Shown one piece after another: positions 1-11,857 of a DNA stretch of 64,000 bases; the first letter of the stretch is position 1, and each line of letters starts with the position of its first letter. The position numbers and the translations under genes are program-made. This stretch comes from Polyodon spathula (taxonomy: Eukaryota > Chordata > Actinopteri > Acipenseriformes > Polyodontidae). The notes under the pieces are model-generated. The model had not been told where the DNA came from. It was given only the letters and a program-made list of their open reading frames with translations, and made no database searches. Location of the stretch: contig NC_054534.1 in NCBI RefSeq assembly GCF_017654505.1, positions 19,035,693-19,099,692 on the forward strand, read 5' to 3'.

Positions 1-3000
1 TACTACATTAAGTGTGGTCCACAAGACTTGAACAAAGCCTCTGCCGCAACATCAAAACTAAATAAAACATGTCTTCATCTTGTCTGTTCAAAATGACGGT
101 TGCTAAATTGATCCTTAGTCAACACCAGCTGTGGAAAATAGATATAAAAAGCTGAAGTGGACTAAACTCATCTTCCGCTGCCCATTAAAGGGAGAAAACA
201 TATGCAGTCTAAAGCTATTACTATGTGAATAGTCTTTTCCTGCCTCCAAATAATTGCTCAATGCATTGACGCAACATAATGCTGGCAAAGCTGACTACAA
301 ATACTGTAATAATGTTTTTTTTTTTTTTTTCATAAAATGATTTGTACAACAGAAGCATACATGATAAATAAGAAGCTAAGGGCAGACTGCTGTTTGTTTG
401 GATATCATTGTGATGCTGTCTGGTTCTGAACAGAAGTTGCCTTTTATTTTAAAAGCCAGATACTGAGAATTCAAAGGAGGTTTTAACCCTGAATTATGCC
501 TGTCATTCTTAACAATAACAGGAAACTCATATTGACTTCATTGACTACAAGCAGCTTGTTCTTTTTACACCTGTATCAATAAGATAGAATGCTCAAGATT
601 GTGCCTCTGTATCTTGAATAGGACAATGACTGCATTTATCTTGGAAAATGTGCTTCATTTATAAAGGATGCCCATGTGTGGGGATGCATGGTGGAAATGA
701 GATATGCACAGTGCAGAATTCTAATTCAGCATAATGAACCCGCTTAAATATCAGTTAACATTCTATGAATAGGTAATTATTAGTTGCCACAGGTGAGTTA
801 ACAATAACTAGCTTTAGGGACAAAAAAAAGTATTTGTGCTAAAAGTAATACAGTTTTGTCAAAAGGGTAATTCTGCTCACTGATACATTAAGTATATTGT
901 CATTTGAAAAACAAATTACAATATACGGTACAAGAGTGGTTGACATAATTACAAAATGCTACTGGTTGTGTACACCATGCGCAACTCCTTAATCTTAAAT
1001 TCTAAATGTAATAGTGCTGCACATATATTAAAATCAATACATTAAGGCGTTGGAACATTTCTACACACAAGTAGTAAAAATGGTTATGAAACTAAGTAAA
1101 TAAATTTCTCTTCTATCAGCTTCACGCTGCATGGCCTATGTGGTATTTGTGATGGAAACAGATTCCTAACTGTTCAGAGCATAATATTTGCCTATGGAGC
1201 AAAACTCAAGTAAACACATGTTTTGGCTTCTGCTTTCAACAGTATTAAGGAAAACAGGTGTAAGTCAGTGCTGTTCAAACTTATCAGTTTTCAATGTGCT
1301 ACACCATAATACACAGCTTTGACAAAACAAGCAGTTAGCAAAAGAAGCAAAGTCAACAAGGAGGAACTGATTGATGGCAATCCTGTGGCACCTGTGGCTA
1401 ATATTTTGTACAGAGTTATAGTCAAGTGAGATTAATGGTTCCAGAATGGTTCAAATGCTTTAAAAGCTGAATCCCGCCTGCAGCAGTTGTCTAACACTTC
1501 CTAACATTTCAGTAACATGGTCCTGCGCGACTCAACAAGTCCTGAGCCAGCAGGAACAAGGTCATTTATCATTTCACTCTGATAAACGATGCCTCTGCAG
1601 TGACAGAGACTTTGAATTCATCCATCTCTGATGTCACTATTTTGTTACAGTTCCTTAAATAATTAAAAAGGTCAGTCCAAGTATTGAACCCACCAACTGC
1701 AAACTGGGTAAAACTTCCCTCTACAAGACAGTAACGTTAGCAATGATTGAAAGGCCTATAAAAATCAGAAGTACCTCCTAAAACTTACAAGTCACTTGTT
1801 AAATAATTTACTGCACGAACAACTTGAATTATGTATCAAACTCTACCTTCCATAAACTATAAGATCCTTTCTTAAACTAGAAACGTTGTGTTTTTGATCA
1901 CAAAAACACAGCACCTCCTGTTTGACAGTATTCACTCACAGCGCTCTGCAGCACGGGTAGGGAGACTGGCTTGTGAAGCATCAACTGCTAAAGAACAGAA
2001 CATAAGCTATGTGTATCAGGTAAACTAATGGTTATTTTGAAAATGGAACTGACCTAAGAGATTTAAATGTAGATTTTGTGACAGGTCAGACAAGTAGTAA
2101 CTTCAGCAAAGATTATTTGTACTTGTGTATTTTATTTTTGAGCACACATAATGTTTTTCAGTTAAGGTCACCTGCAATGTAGCAAAGGCAAACTAAAGGC
2201 ACTAAACTGTACAAGAAAAATTAACTGGGAATCAACAGAAGAATTTCTAAATGTGCATTTTATTACAGTACAGTTTCTAGACTGAAACTTAAGTACACAT
2301 TATATAGTATGTGGTCACCCACAACTCAATTTGCAAGATGAGAAGGGAAGACATTTCCTATAGGATGTTAAGTGCACAGGTGAACGTTACAGCTGCAAAG
2401 TTTAAAATTAGTGAAACAAATTGTCCCAGAGACAGCAATTTATAGTGCAGAGATGGATGAGGAAACAAGAGCATTACATATACAGTAAGCTCCTCCTCAC
2501 AAGGAAGCATTAATGCTGTTTCAGAAATAAAACTGAACTAAAATAAACCTTTTACAATATCCAAATGACAACATTGTCATGTGTCACCACATCATCTGTG
2601 GTCATATCTGGGTCAAGCAGCACATCTTCTATTGAGGGAGAACAGCTTTTCAGAAACATTTTAAAGAAATAATTGTTGCAGCTGTCTTTTGTAATTACTT
2701 CTTCCTATTAGACAGCTGAAATACCTCAGTAACTCAAAACACAGAGTCAAGATTATTCTAAATTATTGCTGCCTTCACATTCTTGCCCATGACTTCATTT
2801 TGATCATGAGTAACATCTGCAGAGAACTACATGTGACCACACACTCTGACCAGCGTTGCCATGCTCAAAGCTCTTCCCTAAGAAAACACTCTGAACTCCT
2901 GAATGGCAAAACATAGCGAAAAGGTTGTGTTACACACAAGATATTTGCCACAGATTCAAAAATCAATGCAGTCTTTCTTGGATAGACAGTGAAGTGGATC

Positions 3001-3870
3001 ACTAACTCCATTATTTTCAAAAGACCCATTGCCTATACCACCTGAAGTGTTTGGAAAATAAGCAATCTGTCCTCTGTGAAATATATATTCTAGGGAGGTG
3101 GGAGATTTGCCCAGCGAGGCAGAACACAGCACCCCCTTAAATTGCTTGTTTGGACTGAAATTACAATTCTGTTTTTCGCTCACTTGCCGACAAACGGACA
3201 CATTGAACTCCTCAATCTCCAAATGGATTGGGAGGCACATTTCTTAAACAGCTGCTCCCTGTCAGGAATGGATTCTTCAGTGTCATTCTTTCATCTGAAG
3301 TATAAACACAATTAACCCCCACGCCCTAACAGACACAGCATTAGAATCCGGTGGATATTTAAGCCTACATTATGCTTATGTGGAAATGTAATGCGTTTCA
3401 GAAAACATCACTTTTTGATCAAATTATGATGTGCACAGCTGCAGAAAACAAATGACTAGTTTCAGGTTATAGCAAAGCTTTCTTAAAATGTAATTTATTT
3501 TTTAAAGGTTGTGTTGTTGCCAATCCACCCTCCCACAGAGGTGCGTTACATTATGGAATAACTAGAGCTTGACTGAATTCGTTCATTGACCAAGTGATTT
3601 ATTTATTAAAGGTTCTGGTAAAAACATCACTCAGATATTTTGCATTTACAGCAAATGTATTTTTTTGTGGGAGAACAGGGAAGTGTCTGGCATTGCCCGT
3701 TAACATAGAGCACTGCTATACCAGCTCTGTAAACAAAAACAATGAAAGAAAGAAATATACCAAACAAAACAGCAGCAGCAGCAGCTGATAGGTCCACAGG
3801 CTTTTCCATTGATCTCTGGGTCCAGATCATCACTGCTTGATGAGAAATAACCTTAATGCTCTGTGACTAA
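1..3870. other. Gene-free AT-rich stretch, probably MCC intron
   Basis: No exon, RNA gene or bounded transposon was recognised here on either strand. The stretch lies 3' of the MCC exon at 8890-9032 in the sense of that minus-strand gene, so it is most simply part of the following MCC intron (inference). The next MCC coding exon, expected to continue from the split arginine codon after the TTI motif, was searched for by eye and not seen. A T-run lies near 315-330 and a short (CAG) run near 3772-3786. The short open frames here have no family resemblance. Confidence 0.6.
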
Positions 3871-4175
3871 GACCGCTGCACACTGGATCCGATCATGCAT
3901 CTGATTTTAACGTGCGTCCAAGAAGAAAAAAAACATCATGTGCATTCCCTATTGCAACTGAGTCCGTTCGCTGTCGTACGATGGTGATGCGTCAGTTTTG
4001 GAATCAAAACAAGTTTGATTTGATCCGATTTGACACGCGTTAAAAATTACATTTACCAATGAACAACACTGCGAAGACACGTGGATACTTGCAGTTCCCT
4101 GAACAAAATCGAAAAACTAATTGTGTGTGTGTTGCCAAACACAAATTACATTATGATAAATCCAACAAAGACTTT

Positions 4176-4200
4176 AAAAAAAAAAAAAAAAAAAAAAAAA
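4176..4200. repeat. Poly-A run inside the Harbinger-like element
   Basis: A run of about 25 A bases interrupts the interior of the 3871-4968 element. There is no tRNA-like head or LINE tail next to it, so it is probably slippage expansion rather than a retroposon tail. Confidence 0.8.
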
Positions 4201-4338
4201 CATATGGAAAGACATTGCCGTGGACTTGGGCATGAATGATATGTATTCTAAAACATGAAATTATGAACTTATAATATACATAAACACATGGATTTTGTGC
4301 ACTATAGGTTTTTGAAGCATATACTTTTTATTTCAATT

Positions 4339-4437
4339 GCAGTCGAGGAAGTAAAGAAACGATGGCCTAACCTGGAGACACATGTCAGAGAAAGAAGCGT
4401 GACAGGGCAAGAGCAGTCAGGGTTTAACAGTCGGTAA
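4339..4437 (+). pseudogene. MADF/Myb-like DNA-binding domain fragment of a transposon
   Basis: Thirty-two codons read AVEEVKKRWPNLETHVRERS and onward before an in-frame TAA at 4435-4437. The V-E-E-V-K-K-R-W-x-N-L core followed by a basic, glutamine-rich stretch matches the middle of MADF domains, the small helix-turn-helix DNA-binding modules found in accessory proteins of PIF/Harbinger transposons and in some host regulators. Only about a third of a domain is present and no start codon precedes it. A pyrimidine-rich TTTCAATTGCAG just upstream could be a splice acceptor. It lies inside the inverted-repeat element 3871-4968, which fits a transposon origin. It is broken and not expected to make protein. 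Confidence 0.5.
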
Positions 4438-4968
4438 AGAGCGGCAGTACGTGAAAGTGACAGGATTTCTGGCTCCATACACAGAGAGTAGAAGGTCATT
4501 ATGGTAAAGCATTTTTGGTAGCTTATTGCTATCCCAACTTTTAGATATATTTATTACAGGCGTGAGTATTAAATATTGGTCATATGGTTTCTGATGCTAT
4601 AACAACTGTATTGTGTAATATCATATGTGTTTTTTTTTTTATACTTTTTTTAAATATGTATTGCGTAACATTGTAGATCTAGTTGAAACATAATAATTAG
4701 CAAAGGTTTTAATTTCCATCAACGTTTGCTGATCATTAAGTTTATACTACATTTATCATTTTTTTGTGTTCAAAGTTATGTAAGAATTAACAGAATTGTA
4801 TTTATTTTTTATTAAAATACTGAAACTAGGTATATTTACTACAAAGCCTCCACTACACATCAGCACTCCAAAGTATGATATTAACACATCTAGTGTGCAA
4901 AGAACTGACGCACAATCTTTTCGGATTACGGATGCTAAATGATGGAACGGATCCAATGTGCAATGGCC

Positions 4969-7544
4969 TTAAGTGTTACACACTGCCTTACAGCTAGCAT
5001 GTGGCGTTGCGAAACAGATCAACATTAATCCCCAAAAGATGCAAGACATGGGTCAACAAATATGTAAAGGTTGTCATGCTTTAGAAACTGTCGACAAACT
5101 CCATTTCCAGTTCCAAACAATATTTAACATTATTCATCAATATTCAGAAACTAAATATTGACAAAGGCTTTTACCAATGTAGGTGGTTTGGTGAGAAAGT
5201 TCAGAATCAAAGTAAGGATAAAGCTATTATTAACAAAAACAAAGATCAAATGATTCCTATTTGGGCACTCTATGTGTTTCAGAACCACCTGCCTTATGAC
5301 TGCCAAACTATGATGCAGAGCAGAACAACCAAATGATCTGTTTTAACCATGAACCTTAAACTGATGGTGTGGAGATTTTTCAGTACACGCTGCATCCTAC
5401 TTACAAGAGCCAGAAAGCATTGTTAGCTCCTAAATTCAACACTGGATTCAAAATGAAAATTACTCAGGATTTATTATTAGGTTTAGAAAATATGGAACAA
5501 CAAAAGTACCCCAGCATAACACATAACCTGGAATGCATTACTCCTATTATACACTGGCTCCCACTGTGAAAAAACAGCAAATAAGACTAATTTCATATGC
5601 TTAAAAGTGATTTGAAATAACATTCCACCTCATAAAATAGTTCCTGTTTTCCACTTACAACTGTAGTAAAGTATTAACTATTACATTCTAATGGTATATT
5701 AGTGTTACAGCTCAGGGGCGATTCCTTTAAGTGTCTGTTTAAGCCCGCTCTGAGCCCACGTAACTGCTTATGCCATACGGCTCTCCTGAGCCATTTCTGA
5801 GGCACAACATTTTCGGACAACCGTATTAAGGTATTCTATCATGACAGTTTTCATTTCCATATTTGTTACTCTTACTCACACAGTCATAAAAAATGTTAAT
5901 TTTTTATTTTTTGTCTGGTCTGGCTGCTCTGTGTTTGAAGGCTCTTTGTTAAATGAGATTTCCACAGTTTTTATGTTGTTTAAGGTAAAACTCACTTCAG
6001 GAACCGTGTAATTTATTCTATGTCACTTACAGTTGTGGTAGATTGATATACAGTATCTGTCTAGGTTTTCAGTGAGGAGGTTGGCGGTACTAGATCTGTG
6101 ATGTTATGCTGGGATAACATCACAGGTCTTGTGAAAGGCTGACCAGTCAGAGCACAGGAATTTCCCTTCCTACTGAACAATGTTTCATAATGCAACAATG
6201 TGGCTATTAACAGGTTTACAGGCCCTTCTATCGGTTCCTGCTATTAGTCTCTAGAAAGAACATGTTGTGAGCTCAGGAGGCAGCTGGTCCAGTGCAGGCA
6301 TAGGAGTCTACTCAGGTTGTACTATGATTGCCTGAAACCACGCTGAGTGTTGTATTATATCAAATATCTTCTATCGGGGTAGGAATCCTGTTATACCTTT
6401 GCAGAGTCGCATGAAAATCATAACTTGTCAGGAGTATAATTGTGAAAGCTGTATGTTTGCTATAGCTTCAGCTTTAAAAGACAGTAATGAACAGTAGTCC
6501 AGTACAGTCATTCTCAAGACAAAAGATGTATACTATACCAGTGGCCAACAGATAGTAAGATGAAGGGAGATGAATAAGAATGCATTCTAAACCATGAGAA
6601 CAGCATTACAGTTAACCATTACCAACACCACTGTTGGGCTGATTAAGGAGGAGCGGTGGTGGTCTACCGGGGGGGGGGGGTTACTGTACTGTAACAGAAG
6701 GCACATTTTATTAATTAAAATTGACTGCAGCTAACTGCTCTTAGCTTGTACTCTTATGCACAACAGTTTCAAACCACACCCAATATTCATAGTTCTGGAA
6801 TATTACATTATTTCATGTTTGATGCCAGTATGAATGTTTGAGCTATTCATAGTATTCACTATTATAAAACCAAAAGTGTGTAGTTTAAATGTATGCTTTT
6901 TTAAACTGTTCCCATTGCAGTGATATCCTGATAGGATCCTACCTAAGACAAGGCTGACATGTCTCAGTATTGTTGAAATGTGTAGACCACTGGACTGGAA
7001 AACTGATTTTTGCACATCTTTGCAGAAAAAAAGGTAAAACTATTGCAGTTTAAAAAAAAGAAAATCAGCAAAAAAAAATCCACAAGAAAGCAATATGATT
7101 GTGAAAGATAACTGTAATGTAAATCACAAACATATTGCTTCCAAGTCTGATTGCTTGATGGGATCTCAACAAATTATTGTTCTTAAACAACCTCTAAATT
7201 GAATGTAATTGTTTTCCTTGTCAGAAAAAAAAAAAAAAAAAAGCTTTTGGTGACGCTTCCAGTTAATACAGCTAAGTCTGATTGAAAGGATTAATTTATT
7301 TTTTTAACATTAATTGCTTTTCTTTGAAAAGTCAATACTGTATCTTTTAAATCTATGGGAAGGATTAGGGCAAACTGGTTTTGCAAAAGGTGCTGCTATA
7401 TTCAGGGTGAAAGATGAAGGACCACAGATTATATGTAAAGCAAACAGCTCCTTGCTCTATCAAAAGTACATAAATCAATCAGCAAATAGAAAAGATCAGC
7501 ACAGTCAATTTCACATTTGGAGGGTTCCTAGATTCGTTGACGAA
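4969..7544. other. Gene-free stretch within the probable MCC intron
   Basis: No exon or bounded repeat was recognised. Open frames here (for example at 4973 and 5369 on the plus strand and 6803 on the minus strand) lack family resemblance and splice context. A G-run of about ten bases lies near 6669-6680 and A-runs near 7050 and 7225. Confidence 0.55.
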
Positions 7545-8460
7545 GGCTCTACCATTTGGTAGTTGGCCACAAGCTAACAAAAGTCAAGGTCAACTACCCC
7601 ACGGTAGAGGATTAAAAATAAATAATTAAAACCAAGATCTACCTTGAAGTTGTAATGATTCTCGAGGTACCCTTCCACTGAAGAAAGTTTTAGAAAAATA
7701 CTCCTAAAAACAAAAAACTTTTATTTTGTCCGAGTTATCTGGACAGTGCTAGATATCTGAATAGAGCAATATTACTGAATTGTCCGTGTCGCGGTTAGTT
7801 GTTGCTGAGCTCCAGTCAAGCTGACAGGCTTTGATATGCTGAATCGGCAGTTGCGGGTACAGGACTGGTTGCTTTCTTTGGTGCAAAGTATTGATTGGCT
7901 GGATTTGGTGGAAAATAAAATAAATTTGGATCAATTATGTTTTTCTTTAGTATCTGCTGTCCAATAGCTTTCATTACGACAAGTCAAAATGAAAAAGCTG
8001 GCACTTGCGCAGATTGATTTTAAGTTTGATTCACAGTTGATGCTGTGAAGATCCAGAGGGCATCTACTGTCTGATAGAAGCCTGCTACAACTGGAAGCTG
8101 ATTGTCTAAGATTACTGACCAGATAAACTATAAGCAACTCTGACAAGTAAAACTTTACTTGTTTAATAAAGTTACTTTAATTTTTTTTTCTCTAATATAT
8201 GAGATCCTTTATGAACATTTTTGGTACTATTTTCCTAAAAGTTCCTAGTGGAAGGGTACCTGACGAATTATTACAAATTCAAATGAAACAAAAGAAAACC
8301 AAAACATTGAAAAGGTAAATCTCTAAATTAGAGATTTAAAAGGTTCAATAAAATACACTAGTTTCTAGACTAATCACAATAAAACCCTGATTGCCAGGAA
8401 TTCCCTTGGTAGTTGACCTTGCCTTTACTGTACCCATCATATACCAGATGGTACCACCTC
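7545..8460. mobile_element. Candidate non-autonomous DNA transposon with long imperfect inverted repeats
   Basis: Several blocks on the left recur, inverted and in matching order, on the right. A left block ending CAAGGTCAACTACC (near 7600) matches the inverse of the segment near 8410-8425. CTACCATTTGGTA (about 7549) pairs with the inverse of the segment around 8445. GGTACCCTTCCACT followed by an A/T-rich tract (7669-7707) pairs with the inverse of 8224-8263. Together they make diverged inverted arms of roughly 150-200 bp around an unrelated centre of about 500 bp. No transposase motif is present, the exact ends and target duplication are uncertain, and no superfamily is assigned. Confidence 0.5.
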
Positions 8461-8889
8461 TTATGAAGGTATCAATTAATTTTTTTTTTTTTTGGTCAAA
8501 CCCCTAAATATATGCCCCAGGGCCACAAAGCATTAAGTGATCATTCATGTTATATTGCTTATTCATGTAAAAATTATTTTGTGTCTAACGTATGGACCAG
8601 GGTATCTCCCATCACCGAAAAACAAAGACAGTACAAGGTGACACAGTGACTGGACTAATTTTTAATCTTCTGAGGCCCGAGTTCAAGTCAGATTTGGTCT
8701 CAACAAAGATCCTTAGTGGACCATTGTCTAGTCCCCAATTTGGCATATTGGACACCTTTGTAAGCAGTGGGTTATCTCACACTGACACTGCTTCTGCTAT
8801 CTCTGCTCTGTGCAGAATGGTTTAATCTGCAATACTGCCAGTACAGCCTCTTTCATAATCACTACAATAAAAAAAAGAAAAATCCTCAC
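8461..8889. other. Intron segment flanking the MCC exon donor
   Basis: Minus-strand intron sequence immediately downstream of the MCC exon at 8890-9032. The donor reads GTGAGG on the minus strand (8884-8889). A short stretch near 8665-8685 resembles a polymerase III B box (GAGTTCAAGTC) but no A box or SINE body was recognised. Confidence 0.6.
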
Positions 8890-9032
8890 CTTATTGTTGT
8901 CCCCTGCAGGCGGTCTATCTTCTTGTTGAGCTCGGCTATGATACTGTGGAGCTCTGTGATCCTCTCCTCATAGCGCAGTGTGGTCCCCTCCTGCACCTCC
9001 TCATGCTCTCTCATCAGGTGTGACTGCTCACA
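8890..9032 (-). CDS. mcc: MCC coding exon, coiled-coil segment (CEQSHLMREHEE...)
   Basis: Read on the minus strand, this 143-bp exon encodes 47 codons plus two bases. It starts CEQSHLMREHEEVQEGTTLR and ends NKKIDRLQGTTI plus a split arginine codon. This matches, almost residue for residue from memory, the segment of vertebrate MCC that follows the LEKKLAKAQ motif; visible differences include E for D and G for R around residues 12-16 and I for V later. MCC is a cytoplasmic and membrane-associated coiled-coil scaffold that restrains Wnt/beta-catenin signalling and cell-cycle entry. The heptad-rich, charged sequence fits a coiled coil. The acceptor is a pyrimidine tract ending TTGCAG and the donor is AAG/GTGAGG, so the exon is phase 0 at its start and phase 2 at its end. 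It joins in frame to the exon at 17793-17906. No disruption is visible. Confidence 0.95.
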
Positions 9033-10857
9033 CTGCAATAGGAAACCAAGTTTCACAGACAGGCAGCAAGAAATACCTACTTGTAGGACTATAGTGGACC
9101 AAGATCAGTTCAACCTCGATACCAATTCCAAGGTACAGTAAATAAATATTATAAATATGTCCAGAAATAATGCTGATAATACAGTAAAATATCTAAACAA
9201 AGATTTAACATAGGACAAAAACCTCAGAACTGTTATCCACCAATCAGAAATCTCAATTGCAGGACAATACCAGACAACAGAGGACTTACACAAGTGTATT
9301 TTAGTAGACTGCAGACTAAATCATTTATAGTGTACAAAGATTGTGAGTTGCCTGTACTCAATCTACACTGTCTGTTCTCCTTCATAGGCACAAAGGACTG
9401 CACTGCACTTCGGGTTGTTTCATCTGTTAATCCACTAACCAAATACCACCACCTGCCTTCATTTACTTGAGGCTCTTTAAGTCCCTTAGTGCGAACAGTT
9501 TTTTCATCATACTTCATCTTGCTTGGTAATTCCCCTCTATTAGTTGTTTCTTTAGTCAATCACACATTCCCTCAGACAAAAAATAAATAAAAAATGCAAT
9601 TAAACATAGCTATCTGCCAGGCAAAGCCATGCATGTTTGTGTCAGCAGTTTGACTTACTGTATTTGCTCAAGCAGCAATTCCTGTTTTTGTTCTGTCCAG
9701 CAAAATGATTCACAAAATTCTGAATCTTGTAGAAAGCATTACATTTTAGTGAACTATGTTCTCCACTAGGCTACTAGTATATAAATAAGCACTTCTTGAA
9801 AACACAGTATCATCTGCTATTCTTGGCTCAGGGAGTTAGGATACTGGTGTGCACAGAAGTTTAGGATATAACAAATCCCCTTGGCTTCTTTCATGGTAAA
9901 TTCTGTTTAAGGTGTCCAATGGATTTGGAAGATTAGATTTAGGTATGATGCTCGGTATTTTGTTTGGATCATGGTGTTCTGCTGGATATAGTTTTTAGCC
10001 TGTTGCAAGTTACAGTACATTATATTAGTTTATCAAAAGTTCCCATCTCTTGCTCTGCTCACTCCTCCTGCATGACATTGCGGAGCATCCACTGCGCTGG
10101 TGTTGCGCTGTTCACTGTGTCTGAACTGCTGCCATGGAAACAGACACTGTGCTGTATCGAGTGCTGTATCGATGGTGACTGAAGATTACTCCAGGAGCTT
10201 CTGACCCCCATGGTGGCATAACATAGAATACACTGGCAAATGCTTATACATTGTACAGCCCATATGTTATGATTTATTGTAAAAAGTTATAGTGGATGAA
10301 ATTAATAAAATGTAGCCACAAACTTCACAATGAGTTGATGATGGGTGAAGGATTAAATATTTTTTGCTGCAGTCTTTTTTTATTGATAAAGTAATAGAAT
10401 TATGACAGGCAAAGCATCTCTGGAGAAAAGCTTATATTCTTCTGCTACTAGTGATATTAAGATAGTGAACGTCATCCTGATTGCTTGGAAACTTTGTCTG
10501 ATGTTTAAATTAATTTAAAGGTTTCTCATACAGTACGCAAAATAAAACTCTTATATCGATGGCACAGATTTAAAAGTCAATCCTCCACACAGCTCAACAT
10601 AACATGTAGCACATCTAAACAGATCCAACAACCTACAGCAGGTTTGAAGTAACAGCAAAAGGCAGCCTAAATCCATATGTAAAAACTCCAACAAAACTGC
10701 TGCCTGTCTTCTAGAGATGCTTCAATATGCCCATCAGCTATGCAAACTTGCATCTGCTGCACAACACTTCTTACGCTGTCAAGCTATTGAACGTGCTGCA
10801 AACTGACAACAGGTAAACATATGAAGTGAGAACTGGAATATCAAAATGTGTGACTAA
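9033..10857. other. MCC intron, left part
   Basis: Intron between the two MCC exons. A 108-codon open frame on the minus strand at 9233-9559 has a fairly balanced amino acid composition (for example NEGRWWYLVSGLTDET) and a possible donor TGTGTAAGT near 9289-9297. It has no recognised homologue, no clear acceptor and no methionine context, so it is not called a gene. No bounded mobile element was recognised between 9560 and 10857. Confidence 0.5.
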
Positions 10858-11113
10858 AGGGGCACTCACACCGGACGTGGCGCGCATGCCGCCTCCTTGC
10901 GCGCCACGCTGCAGTCACTGCAGACCACTTCATGCCGAACGCGGCAGGGGAAAGTCAGTGCATGTACAAGCAACAAACAGTACATTCCAGCGGGAAGGGA
11001 AAACTCTTTATATAGAAGACACAAAGCTTGGTAAAAAACTAAATATTTTAATGTGGAGCGAAATATTATAATCTTTTTTTTTTTTTTTTTAATAAAACCT
11101 AATTTTAACCAAC

Positions 11114-11186
<73 letters not shown>

Positions 11187-11857
11187 CATCCCCCCACAAT
11201 TATCAAAAATATCAGGCAATTGTGTTGCTTTTAAAAATTGAGATATTTTCTTTCTTTCTTTGTGAGTTTTATCTTATTTGCTGGGTATAGGCAAAGAGAG
11301 TGTGAGTTAAAGGCATCATTATACATTGATACTATTGAGCATTATCATGTACACATGATTAAAAAAATGCAACTACCGCCATCCCATTATATCACACTTT
11401 TGGGGGGACTCTCTAAAAGCGACAACAACCAGTGGTATTGTGCACCTGACAACACAATACCTGGAACAATGAACAGCAAACAAAAAAGATAATTGCGATC
11501 GCCCTGCACCACTGTTGAAAGAAAAAAAAAAGTAAGATCGCTGTGGGTTTATGACATCCTCAAGAAAAGAAAAATGTATGGCGAATATCATCTAGTGATA
11601 CAGGAGCTCCGGTTTCCGCTTTTCTTCCATTTCATTTATTTACTTATTTTTTTTCTTCCCCGTAAAAGGAGCCTCCTACTTCCCCCTAGTTGGTTGTTGG
11701 TAGTTTACTTCACAGCACCGTGAAAGTTGAAAATATTTTATCTCCTGCGCGCCGCTCTGCGATGCCGCTTGAATGCCGCTTCTCTCTGCCGCTGCACATG
11801 ACCGCCTTTTTTGAAAACAGTTGCTTTTGCCGCACCGCGTCCGGTGTGAATGCCCCT
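10858..11857. mobile_element. 1000-bp PIF/Harbinger-type MITE with TAA target duplication
   Basis: The left end reads AGGGGCACTCACACCGGACG and the right end, inverted, AGGGGCATTCACACCGGACG. The match continues to about 27 bp with three mismatches. TAA lies directly outside both ends (10855-10857 and 11858-11860), the 3-bp duplication typical of PIF/Harbinger insertions. GC-rich subterminal blocks rich in GCCGC and GCGCGC motifs follow each end. The interior holds no transposase, only a T-run (about 11079-11093), a 32-base C-run and a (CA)n array. The open frames across this block are low-complexity artefacts. It sits in the MCC intron between the two exons. Confidence 0.85.
11115..11185. repeat. 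Compound poly-C and (CA)n repeat inside the MITE
   Basis: Thirty-two consecutive C bases (11115-11146) pass directly into about 19 AC units (to 11185). The complementary strand is a long G-run capable of G-quadruplex formation. Homopolymer length of this kind is error-prone in sequencing, so the exact count is doubtful. Confidence 0.9.

Larger units (their letters stand above)
3871..4968 (+). mobile_element. PIF/Harbinger-like DNA transposon with inverted ends
   Basis: The ends are imperfect terminal inverted repeats. The left end reads GACCGCTGCACACTGGATCC and the right end, read in reverse, GGCCATTGCACATTGGATCC, 16 of 20 matching. Outside them lie TAA (3868-3870) and TTA (4969-4971), close to the 3-bp TWA target duplication of PIF/Harbinger elements. 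The interior (about 1.1 kb) holds a MADF-domain fragment at 4339-4437 and a long A-run at 4176-4200, but no transposase was recognised. It is therefore probably a non-autonomous or internally deleted copy. The superfamily call rests on the target site and the MADF fragment; the terminal match itself is direct. Confidence 0.6.

Noticed and set aside
10866..11241. Open frames on both strands of over 60 codons
   Set aside because: They translate the poly-C, poly-T and (CA)n tracts of a MITE; no gene content.
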